Shown here piece by piece: positions 1-4,879 of a DNA stretch of 5,035 nt. This DNA is from an uncultured Bacteroidales bacterium. Its GTDB lineage: Bacteria; Bacteroidota; Bacteroidia; Bacteroidales; Muribaculaceae. The translations under genes were made by a program, and so were the position numbers. Within the stretch, counting starts at the first letter, position 1. The number at the start of each line of letters is the position of its first letter. The notes under the pieces were generated by a model. That model ran no database searches, was not told the origin of the DNA, and was given only the letters and a program-made list of their open reading frames with translations. The stretch covers positions 1 to 5,035 of the forward strand of contig URZM01000160.1 of assembly GCA_900552315.1 (NCBI GenBank), read 5' to 3'.

Positions 1-18
1 AATTCGGGCTGGCGCTTT

Positions 19-50
19 TTCGATAGAGGGCGAGGCCCTATTTAAATTTG
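19..50 (+). promoter_or_regulatory. Bacteroidota-type promoter for the small exported protein
   Basis: The -7 element TAAATTTG (43-50) matches the Bacteroidota consensus TAnnTTTG exactly. At the optimal 20-base spacing, TTCG (19-22) matches the -33 element TTTG in three of four bases. Transcription would be expected to begin a few bases after position 50, at or next to the ATG at 57, so the message would be nearly leaderless. The TTG at 48-50 belongs to this box and should not be read as a start codon. Confidence 0.5.
27..49 (+). terminator. Possible small terminator hairpin of an upstream gene
   Basis: AGGGC (27-31) and GCCCT (35-39) form a perfect 5-base-pair stem closed by the loop GAG, followed by the A/T-rich run ATTTAAATTT. 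This could end a gene lying left of the window. The stem is short and the following run is mixed A and T rather than pure T. It sits inside the spacer of the promoter at 19-50, so it could equally be an operator palindrome or chance. Confidence 0.25.
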
Positions 51-56
51 AATGTC

Positions 57-491
57 ATGAGGAAATTGTGGATTTGTTTGGCTCTGGGCGTGGCCGGTGT
101 ATTTGGGGCCGCTGCACAGGAGAATGTTGACGGAGCAGGGCAGGAAGTTGCGGAGCTGCAGGCTTGTGTGGCCGAGTTCGGCGCAAAGTTGCCGTTGGCT
201 TACAATGACGGGTGGACCGTACAGTCGCTCACCCTGGCGGGCGATGAGGTGAAATGTCTCATCAAGCTCGAGGGAGAGACTGCCAAGCTCATGCCCATGG
301 TGGCGCTCAATAAGAGTATGCTGAAAGGGGCTTGGCTGGCCAACATGAAGAGCTATGGCGATGTCTGGAACGAGCTTGTGAGGCTGACCTCGGGGGCGAA
401 CATGAATTTCAACCTGCTGGTGACCGACGGCGCGTCCGAACCGGTGTCGATAGTCTTTACCCCGGCGGATTTCGGCGCGTCGGATAAATGA
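57..491 (+). CDS. Small exported protein of unknown function
   Basis: I do not recognise the family. The 144-residue product starts with a Sec signal peptide: MRK, a hydrophobic core at about residues 4-17, and a likely signal peptidase I site after AAA or AAAQ near residue 20, a cleavage style common in Bacteroidota. The mature part is about 124 residues, with no further membrane segment and no lipobox cysteine at the cleavage site. It should therefore be a soluble periplasmic or secreted protein. It has just two mature cysteines (C37, C67) that could form a disulfide. It is rich in short beta-prone stretches around residues 53-72 and 115-140, but I see no catalytic motif. I chose ATG 57 because the TTG at 48 falls inside the -7 promoter box and ATG 57 opens directly into the signal peptide. 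It stands alone, separated from the following operon by a terminator-like hairpin and a strong promoter. Confidence 0.75.
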   Translation: MRKLWICLALGVAGVFGAAAQENVDGAGQEVAELQACVAEFGAKLPLAYNDGWTVQSLTLAGDEVKCLIKLEGETAKLMPMVALNKSMLKGAWLANMKSYGDVWNELVRLTSGANMNFNLLVTDGASEPVSIVFTPADFGASDK

Positions 492-501
492 TGTTCTCCG
501 A

Positions 502-536
502 CCCCGCAAGTGCATTTGGGGGTGTGGGGAATTTTT
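502..536 (+). terminator. Probable intrinsic terminator after the small exported gene
   Basis: CCCCGCA (502-508) pairs with TGTGGGG (523-529) over seven positions, one of them G-U, and is followed at once by AATTTTT (530-536). That is the layout of a rho-independent terminator, about 10 bases after the stop codon at 489-491. A competing stem pairs 501-510 with 515-523 (one bulged G, loop TGCA). The loop is long for the first fold, so the call is moderate. It overlaps the promoter of the next operon. Confidence 0.4.
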
Positions 537-546
537 GCTAATTTTG
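515..546 (+). promoter_or_regulatory. Consensus Bacteroidota promoter of the four-gene operon
   Basis: TTTG (515-518), a 20-base spacer, then TAATTTTG (539-546) match the Bacteroidota primary sigma factor consensus TTTG-N19-21-TAnnTTTG at every fixed base and at ideal spacing. Transcription should begin near 552-555, giving a leader of about 50 bases before the radical SAM ATG at 604. This also rules out the in-frame TTG at 535-537 as a start, since it lies upstream of the transcript. No other promoter of this quality is visible before the end of the operon at 4041. Confidence 0.75.
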
Positions 547-569
547 TGGGTGCTGGCGGCTTGCGGATG

Positions 570-589
570 TGTCGCGGCTGCCCGCGTCA
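570..589 (+). promoter_or_regulatory. Stem-loop in the operon leader
   Basis: CGCGG (573-577) and CCGCG (582-586) form a perfect stem with loop CTGC. Past a T-T mismatch it extends by G571-C588 and T570-A589. The fold ends 14 bases before the ATG at 604 and could affect translation or leader stability. A short open frame ATG 567 to TGA 593 (Met-Cys-Arg-Gly-Cys-Pro-Arg-Gln) runs through it. Nothing shows that it is translated. Confidence 0.3.
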
Positions 590-603
590 ATGATATAGAA
601 ACC

Positions 604-1392
604 ATGGGCAAGAATCAGACCATACTTTTCCACAGCACCGTGTTCGGGCCTATCCATTCGCGGCGGCTCGGCATATCGCTGGGCGTAAACCTTTCGCCGT
701 CAGACGGCAAGGTGTGCAGCTTCGACTGCCTCTATTGCGAGGCGGGCTTCAACTCGCAGGGTCCCGGCAAGTCGGGCCTTCCTACACGCGAACAGACCGG
801 CGCGCAGCTTCGCGCCAAGCTTGAGGCAATGAGGGCCGATGGACAGGGGTTGGACGTGATCACGTTCAGCGGCAACGGCGAGCCTACCATGAATCCGGAG
901 TTCCCGGCCATACTGGAGGACACCATGCGGCTTCGCGACGAGTTTTTCCCGGAGGCGAAGGTGAGCGTGCTTTCCAACAGCACCCGCATCGACAATGAGG
1001 AGGTGGCCAGGGCGCTGGCCAAGGCCGACAACAACATATTGAAGCTGGACTCTGCCATAGAGGAGACCATGCGGATGCTGGACCGCCCGGTGCAGAAGAG
1101 CTTCACCGTGGAGAAGGTGGTGGACCTGCTCAGCGCCTTCGGCGACAAGTGCATAGTGCAGACCATGATGCTGCGCGGCGAGCATGAAGGGAAGAGGGTG
1201 GACAACACCACGGAAGAGGAGGTGCAGGCCCTGATGGAGGCTTACCGCAAGATCCGCCCCTCGGAGGTGATGCTGTACAGCATAGACCGCACCACCCCTG
1301 CCGAGCAGCTGGAGAAGGTGCCTGCCGACGAGCTGAAGACCATAGGGGAGCGCATCGAGAGAGAGACCGGAATACATGTGCAAGTGAACTGA
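604..1392 (+). CDS. Radical SAM protein, COG0731-like
   Basis: This 262-residue protein is a radical S-adenosylmethionine enzyme. Residues C38, C42 and C45 form the CxxxCxxC motif (CSFDCLYC) that ligates the 4Fe-4S cluster used to cleave SAM. GNGEP at 90-94 is the 'GGE-like' SAM-binding strand. The rest fits a partial TIM barrel (roughly 25-235), with no C-terminal SPASM-type cysteine cluster; the only other cysteine is C183. The N-terminal segment FGPIHSRRLGISLGVNL (14-30) is highly characteristic of a Bacteroidota family usually annotated just 'radical SAM protein', distantly related to wybutosine-type Fe-S oxidoreductases. The substrate is unknown. I chose ATG 604 because family members begin here; the longer frame from TTG 535 starts inside the promoter, and its lipoprotein-looking N-terminus is an artefact. 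It is the first gene of the operon, 13 bases before the LD-carboxypeptidase. ATA encodes 9 of its 14 isoleucines despite GC-rich codons elsewhere. Confidence 0.9.
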   Translation: MGKNQTILFHSTVFGPIHSRRLGISLGVNLSPSDGKVCSFDCLYCEAGFNSQGPGKSGLPTREQTGAQLRAKLEAMRADGQGLDVITFSGNGEPTMNPEFPAILEDTMRLRDEFFPEAKVSVLSNSTRIDNEEVARALAKADNNILKLDSAIEETMRMLDRPVQKSFTVEKVVDLLSAFGDKCIVQTMMLRGEHEGKRVDNTTEEEVQALMEAYRKIRPSEVMLYSIDRTTPAEQLEKVPADELKTIGERIERETGIHVQVN

Positions 1393-1405
1393 CCCGCTGA
1401 GCCGT

Positions 1406-2335
1406 ATGATATATCCCGCACCGTTGCGCCCCGGCCAGACCGTGGCCTTTGTCTCCCCCGCGAGCGCCGTGAAGGCCGAGTTCGTGGAGGGGGCCAAGAT
1501 GCGACTGGAGAAGAGGGGATTCAATGTGAAAGTCATGCCACATGCGGTGGGTGACCCCTGCGGCTCATACTCGGCAAGCGAGGAGGAGCGGTTGCGGGAC
1601 TTGACCGAGGCGTGGCGAGACCCGGAGGTGGGCGCCGTGATTTGCACTCGCGGCGGCTACGGGTGCGTGCATCTGCTTGACTCGCTTGGCGACGACATGC
1701 TGCGCTCCCGGCCCAAGTGGCTCGTGGGGTTCTCGGACGTGAGCGCCCTTCATGCGCGCCTGCTCGCTGCGGGCGTGGCCTCGGTGCATGGCTCCATGGC
1801 TCGCTATATCGCCGACCCCGAAGGGGGCGAGGGTGTGCTCGACGCTCTGTCAGGCATCCTGTGTGCTTACAGACCGGAAATGGACTACCGGTTTGCCCCG
1901 GACCCGCTGAACGGGAAGCCGGGGTCAGCCCGGGGGGAGCTGCGCGGCGGGAACCTCGCGGTGCTGTCCCACCTGATCGGCACTCCTTACGACATATTCG
2001 CGGGCGATGGGCATATCCTCTTCATCGAGGATGTGTCGGAAGCCATCTACGCCACTGAGCGCATGCTCTGGCAGTTGCGCCTGACCGGAGCGCTCGACCG
2101 CGCCAAGGGGTTGATAGTGGGCCGGTTCACGGACACCAAGGCCGACCGCAATTTTCCGGACACCGCCACAATGATTCATCACCGCCTCAAGGAATGGGGC
2201 GTGCTCGACCGCATCCCCGTGGCCTTCGGGGCACCGGTGGGTCACATCCCGGCCAACGTGCCTCTGATACAGGGGGCGCAGGTGGAGCTGGCGGTGGGCG
2301 ACAACGACATAACACTCAGAACAACAGACCTATAA
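1406..2335 (+). CDS. ldcA: Muramoyltetrapeptide LD-carboxypeptidase (peptidase S66)
   Basis: The product belongs to the LdcA/MccF family (MEROPS S66), cytoplasmic serine peptidases that remove the terminal D-alanine from murein tetrapeptides by cutting the L-D bond after the diamino acid. This feeds peptidoglycan recycling. All three catalytic residues are in family context: nucleophile S110 in GFSD (108-111), E208 in LFIEDVSE (205-212), and H280 in GAPVGHIPAN (275-284). RGGYG at 82-86, before the nucleophile, forms the expected glycine-rich turn, and RGGNL at 180-184 opens the C-terminal domain. At 309 residues it has the usual length and looks intact. There is no signal peptide, as expected for a cytosolic recycling enzyme. 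MccF relatives in this family instead hydrolyse microcin C-type nucleotide-peptides; the housekeeping context favours LdcA. ATG 1406 puts the conserved PGQTVAFVSPAS strand at residues 9-20, as in homologues. It lies 6 bases before the DUF4254 gene. Confidence 0.92.
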   Translation: MIYPAPLRPGQTVAFVSPASAVKAEFVEGAKMRLEKRGFNVKVMPHAVGDPCGSYSASEEERLRDLTEAWRDPEVGAVICTRGGYGCVHLLDSLGDDMLRSRPKWLVGFSDVSALHARLLAAGVASVHGSMARYIADPEGGEGVLDALSGILCAYRPEMDYRFAPDPLNGKPGSARGELRGGNLAVLSHLIGTPYDIFAGDGHILFIEDVSEAIYATERMLWQLRLTGALDRAKGLIVGRFTDTKADRNFPDTATMIHHRLKEWGVLDRIPVAFGAPVGHIPANVPLIQGAQVELAVGDNDITLRTTDL

Positions 2336-2341
2336 ACAGAT

Positions 2342-2947
2342 ATGACATTTTCAGAAAACGCCAACAAAGTATTTGACGAGGCTGTGGCTCAGTACCACGT
2401 CACCGACTCCATAGACGCACCCGTTCCCGCGCCCTACGCCGAGGGTTCGTTTGACGCTATCCTGTTCGCCAAGTGCTGGGTGGACGCTGCCCAGTGGCAC
2501 ATGGAGGACCTTATCCGCGTGCCGGACCTGGACCCCGCCGAGGGTATGCAGCTGAAGCGGCGCATAGACCGTTCCAACCAGGTGCGCACGGACATGGTGG
2601 AGGACATAGACACCTGGTTCCGCAACCGCTATGCTGACGTGAAGGCGCTGCCCGAGGCCACCATCAACACCGAGAGTCCGGCTTGGGCAATAGACCGCCT
2701 CTCCATCCTGGCCCTGAAGATTTGGCACATGCGCGAGCAGGCCGAGCGCACGGACTCTGACGAGGAGCATCGCGCCAAGGCTCGCGGCAAGCTGGCCGTG
2801 CTTTTGGAGCAGCGTCAGGACTTGGGCAGCGCTATCGACGCCCTGCTCGATGACATCGCCGCAGGCCGCAAGTACATGAAGGTGTACCGCCAGATGAAGC
2901 TGTACAACGACCCGGCTACCAATCCCGAACTCTACAAGAAGCGGTGA
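2342..2947 (+). CDS. DUF4254 family protein
   Basis: This 201-residue protein matches my recollection of DUF4254, a family without an established function. The diagnostic block is ESPAWAIDRLSILALKIWHM (111-130). A second conserved-looking block is FAKCWVDAAQWHMEDLIR (42-59). The sequence looks almost wholly alpha-helical and is rich in charged residues, with no signal peptide or membrane segment, so it should be cytosolic. H53, E55, D56, D118, H129 and E132 fall in the two blocks. They are candidates for an active or metal-binding site, but that is inference only. It starts 6 bases after the LD-carboxypeptidase, and its TGA overlaps the GTG of the GT9 glycosyltransferase by 4 bases, so the two are probably translated together. 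I recall the DUF4254-GT9 order from other Bacteroidota, which suggests a role in the same glycan pathway, for example as a partner or modifier of the transferase. Confidence 0.85.
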   Translation: MTFSENANKVFDEAVAQYHVTDSIDAPVPAPYAEGSFDAILFAKCWVDAAQWHMEDLIRVPDLDPAEGMQLKRRIDRSNQVRTDMVEDIDTWFRNRYADVKALPEATINTESPAWAIDRLSILALKIWHMREQAERTDSDEEHRAKARGKLAVLLEQRQDLGSAIDALLDDIAAGRKYMKVYRQMKLYNDPATNPELYKKR

Positions 2948-4041
2948 AGGGGGATGTGAAAAATGTACTGGTGACGCGATTCTCCGCCTTGGGGGACGTG
3001 GCCATCAGCATACCGGTGCTGTACTGCGTGTGCCGCACCAATCCGCATGTGCGGTTCTTCTTCGCCACGCGCCCGCTGCCCGCGAGCCTGTTTGTGAACG
3101 CCCCCTCCAACCTCACCGTAGTGCCGCTCGACCTCAAGAAATATGAGGGCGCGGGGGGTATGCGCCGCCTGGCGCGTGAGTTGAGGAGGGAGTATGCCAT
3201 AGACGCGTATGCCGACCTGCATGACGTGCTGCGCACCAAGCTGCTGCGCCTGTTCATGCGCTTGGCGGGAGTGCGTGTGGCCAAGATTCACAAGGACCGT
3301 GCGGGCAGGCGCAGGCTCACGCGCGCCCGTCGCAAGGTGATGCTCCCCCTCTCCACCTCGAGGGCCAAGTACCGCGAGGTGTTCTGGCGGCTGGGCCTCC
3401 AGAGGGAGGATGACTTCACGTCGGTCTTCGACGAGGCCGCCTACCGGCGCGGGTTGGTCAAGGGGTTGCCTGAAAAGCCTTTTATGAGTCCCGACCCGGC
3501 TCTGTTCGCAGCCGCCACGCCGCCCAAGGAGGCGGGAGAGGTATGGATAGGCATCGCCCCCTTCGCGCAGCATGCGGGCAAGGTGTATCCACTCCAGCAC
3601 TTAGAGCAGGTGGTGGCCGAGCTTGCCTCGCGCCCCGGATATAAGCTGTTCCTGATGGGCGCGGGAGCTGAGGAGAGCGCCGTGTTCGCGCAGTGGCGTG
3701 CTAAGTACGGGGAACAGTTGGTGAACATGGCAGAGAAAAGGCTTGGTCTGCCTGCTGAGATGGCGCTGCTGAGCCACTGCGACCTGATGCTCTCCATGGA
3801 CTCGGCCAACATGCACATAGCCTCGCTTGTGGGCCTGCGGGTGGTAAGCGTGTGGGGCGCGACGCACCCCTACTGCGGCTTCATGGGCTGGCACCAGCGC
3901 CGTGAAGACGCGGTGCAGCTCGACATGATGTGCCGCCCCTGTTCCATCTACGGCAACAAGCCCTGCCGTTTCGGCGACATGCGCTGCCTGGAGTCCCTCC
4001 CTGCGGCGCTGGTTCTCCGCCACATTGACACGGCTTTGTGA
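2944..4041 (+). CDS. Glycosyltransferase family 9 (heptosyltransferase-like)
   Basis: This is a GT-B fold transferase of CAZy family GT9, whose known members add heptose from ADP-heptose to lipopolysaccharide inner core. The N-terminal loop RFSALGDVAISIPV (12-25) holds D18, matching the catalytic base Asp13 of E. coli WaaC. K213 in HAGKVYPL occupies the place of the phosphate-contacting lysine of WaaC. DSANMHIASLVG (286-297) is the donor-binding motif near the C-terminus. At 365 residues it is full length, without signal peptide or transmembrane helix, so it should act at the inner face of the cytoplasmic membrane. A C-terminal cysteine group (C330, C333, C341, C348) contains CRPCSIYGNKPC. 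The sugar and acceptor cannot be read from sequence. The start is uncertain: GTG 2944 overlaps the DUF4254 stop (GTGA) and favours coupling. GTG 2956, 12 bases on, follows a G-rich stretch and would give MKNVLVTRFSALGD, closer to typical family N-termini. Confidence 0.9.
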   Translation: MKGDVKNVLVTRFSALGDVAISIPVLYCVCRTNPHVRFFFATRPLPASLFVNAPSNLTVVPLDLKKYEGAGGMRRLARELRREYAIDAYADLHDVLRTKLLRLFMRLAGVRVAKIHKDRAGRRRLTRARRKVMLPLSTSRAKYREVFWRLGLQREDDFTSVFDEAAYRRGLVKGLPEKPFMSPDPALFAAATPPKEAGEVWIGIAPFAQHAGKVYPLQHLEQVVAELASRPGYKLFLMGAGAEESAVFAQWRAKYGEQLVNMAEKRLGLPAEMALLSHCDLMLSMDSANMHIASLVGLRVVSVWGATHPYCGFMGWHQRREDAVQLDMMCRPCSIYGNKPCRFGDMRCLESLPAALVLRHIDTAL

Positions 4042-4075
4042 AAATAGTCTACGGAGGGTTGAATTAGTCTAACAA

Positions 4076-4672
4076 TCAGGGTTCAGGCGATGGGCGATAC
4101 CCGGCCTCATAGAGTTGATTGTATTCTCTAAGTGCGCTTTCATCACCTTGCTCAGCTGCCTTGAGGTACCAGTACATGGCCAAGGATAAATTCTGTGTAA
4201 TACCGTCACCGGATTGATAATGCGAACCTAAATTGAATTGTGCATTGACATATCCTTGCTCGGCGGCCTTGCGGTACCAGTTGAGGGCCTCGGCCAGGTT
4301 GTTGCTCAGCTGGTAACATACACCTAAACAGAATTGTCCCTTGGCTGAGCCTTGGTCGGCTGCTTTCTTATACCATTTCATGGCTTCGGCCATATTGCTT
4401 TCTACACCCAGTCCATAATCATAGCATTTGCCTAAATGAATTTGCGCTTGCTCTACTCCTTGTTCGGCGGCCTTGCGGTACCAGTTGAGGGACTCCGCGA
4501 TGTCCTTGGGTATGGAATCGTTTTCGTAACCGCCTTTTCTGAGGGCTTCAGCGTATAGGTATTGGGCTTCGGGGTCTCCGGATTGGGCGCGTTGGCGTAG
4601 CTGGTCGAGGGTTTCGGCGACGGCGGTCAGCGTGAGGGTCACGGTGAGCAGCAGGGTCAGGATTTTCTTCAT
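4076..4672 (-). CDS. Exported Sel1-repeat protein
   Basis: The 198-residue product has a clear signal peptide (MKK, hydrophobic core to about residue 16, cleavage after AVA at 17-19), so it acts in the periplasm or at the surface. The rest is a chain of Sel1-type (TPR-like) repeats ending at about residues 72, 108, 140 and 176, each finishing in a WY-KAA-QG-type helix, plus a half repeat at 177-191. Repeat 3 is only 32 residues because it lacks the G-G-V turn. Sel1 repeats are helical protein-binding scaffolds; the partner here is unknown. I chose ATG 4672 because the in-frame TTG at 4696 lies in the -7 promoter box. The gene converges on the GT9 gene with 34 bases between stop codons and no clear terminator. 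Its centre is 40-47% GC against 62-67% in neighbouring genes, suggesting a different history or relaxed codon use. Confidence 0.9.
   Translation of the reverse strand: MKKILTLLLTVTLTLTAVAETLDQLRQRAQSGDPEAQYLYAEALRKGGYENDSIPKDIAESLNWYRKAAEQGVEQAQIHLGKCYDYGLGVESNMAEAMKWYKKAADQGSAKGQFCLGVCYQLSNNLAEALNWYRKAAEQGYVNAQFNLGSHYQSGDGITQNLSLAMYWYLKAAEQGDESALREYNQLYEAGYRPSPEP
4253..4491 (-). repeat. Pair of near-identical 35-base segments in the Sel1 gene
   Basis: Positions 4253-4287 and 4457-4491 agree at 34 of 35 bases, the only difference being C4259/T4463. Both encode the end of a Sel1 unit, LNWYRKAAEQG. They are 204 bases (two repeat units) apart, while the unit between them has diverged. This points to recent repeat duplication or gene conversion within the gene. 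Confidence 0.8.
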
Positions 4673-4693
4673 GGAATTGGTGGTTTGTTTTTG

Positions 4694-4701
4694 CAAAGTT
4701 A
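4694..4701 (-). promoter_or_regulatory. -7 promoter element of the Sel1-repeat gene
   Basis: On the - strand this reads TAACTTTG, an exact match to TAnnTTTG. It ends 21 bases before the ATG at 4672, giving a leader of roughly 15 A-rich bases, typical of Bacteroidota starts without Shine-Dalgarno. At 19-21 bases upstream the sequence is GC-rich and carries no TTTG, so the -33 element is weak or absent and expression may be low or activator-dependent. Confidence 0.55.
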
Positions 4702-4737
4702 CACAAAAATTTTTTGCCGGGCGCTTGTGGGGTGGGG

Positions 4738-4800
4738 AATGTACGAAATTTGGGGGTTAATGTACGAAACGGGGGTGGCTTTGTACAGTCCCGCCGGGAC
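4738..4800 (+). repeat. Three direct repeats at exact 21-base period
   Basis: AATGTACGAAA occurs at 4738-4748 and again, identical over 11 bases, at 4759-4769. A third partial copy, TTTGTAC, follows at 4780-4786, so TGTAC recurs at 4740, 4761 and 4782. Twenty-one bases is two turns of B-DNA, which would place the motifs on one face of the helix, as with protein-binding direct repeats. The third copy shares only five core bases and may be chance. Confidence 0.5.
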
Positions 4801-4803
4801 TGT
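4785..4803. repeat. Perfect 19-base palindrome / stem-loop
   Basis: ACAGTCCCGCCGGGACTGT is a perfect palindrome around C4794. As RNA it folds into an 8-base-pair stem with a GCC loop. No T-run follows on the + strand (next bases GGGTCGC), and on the - strand the next bases ACAAAGCC are not a T-run either. It is therefore not an ordinary terminator. It resembles a REP-type palindromic unit or a dimeric operator. Confidence 0.7.
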
Positions 4804-4822
4804 GGGTCGCGGGGGCGTGGTG

Positions 4823-4844
4823 CCGGGCACGCGAGCGTACCCGG
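4823..4844. repeat. Imperfect 22-base stem-loop
   Basis: CCGGG (4823-4827) pairs with CCCGG (4840-4844). After a C-A mismatch, ACG (4829-4831) pairs with CGT (4836-4838), leaving the loop CGAG. The stem has eight Watson-Crick pairs around one mismatch. A smaller alternative palindrome GTGCCGGGCAC overlaps its left edge. No T-run follows. Confidence 0.5.
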
Positions 4845-4858
4845 TTAACGAGGTTTGC

Positions 4859-4872
4859 GCCCCTCGCGGGGC
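4859..4872. repeat. Short GC-rich stem-loop
   Basis: GCCCC (4859-4863) pairs perfectly with GGGGC (4868-4872) around the loop TCGC. It is followed by TTATGC, too short a T-run for a convincing terminator. On its own it could be chance in GC-rich DNA; its place in a row of hairpins makes it noteworthy. Confidence 0.45.
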
Positions 4873-4879
4873 TTATGCT

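Noticed and set aside
535..603. N-terminal extension of the radical SAM protein resembling a lipoprotein signal (ILWVLAACGC)
   Set aside because: It is encoded by the promoter and leader; the family's usual N-terminus begins right after ATG 604, and a cytosolic SAM enzyme needs no export signal.
42..611. 189-codon - strand frame over the first gene
   Set aside because: It covers a + strand gene with a clear signal peptide and two consensus promoters, and shows no recognisable protein features.
700..1647. Long - strand open frame opposite the radical SAM and LdcA genes
   Set aside because: It spans two genes with complete catalytic motifs on the + strand. Its translation is rich in His, Leu, Gly and Arg without domain signals, as expected for a GC-codon-bias shadow.
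2932..3600. Long - strand open frame opposite the GT9 gene
   Set aside because: The + strand carries the recognisable GT9 motifs over the whole length; the opposite frame has no motif and low-complexity His/Arg/Gly composition.
4042..4075. Bidirectional terminator between the convergent genes
   Set aside because: The 34 bases contain a TAGTCTA direct repeat (4045-4051 and 4065-4071) but no stem-loop with a T-run on either strand.
4749..4783. Rightward promoter (TTTG at 4749-4752 and TGGCTTTG at 4776-4783)
   Set aside because: The second box misses the key A of TAnnTTTG and the spacing is 23 bases, outside the usual 19-21.
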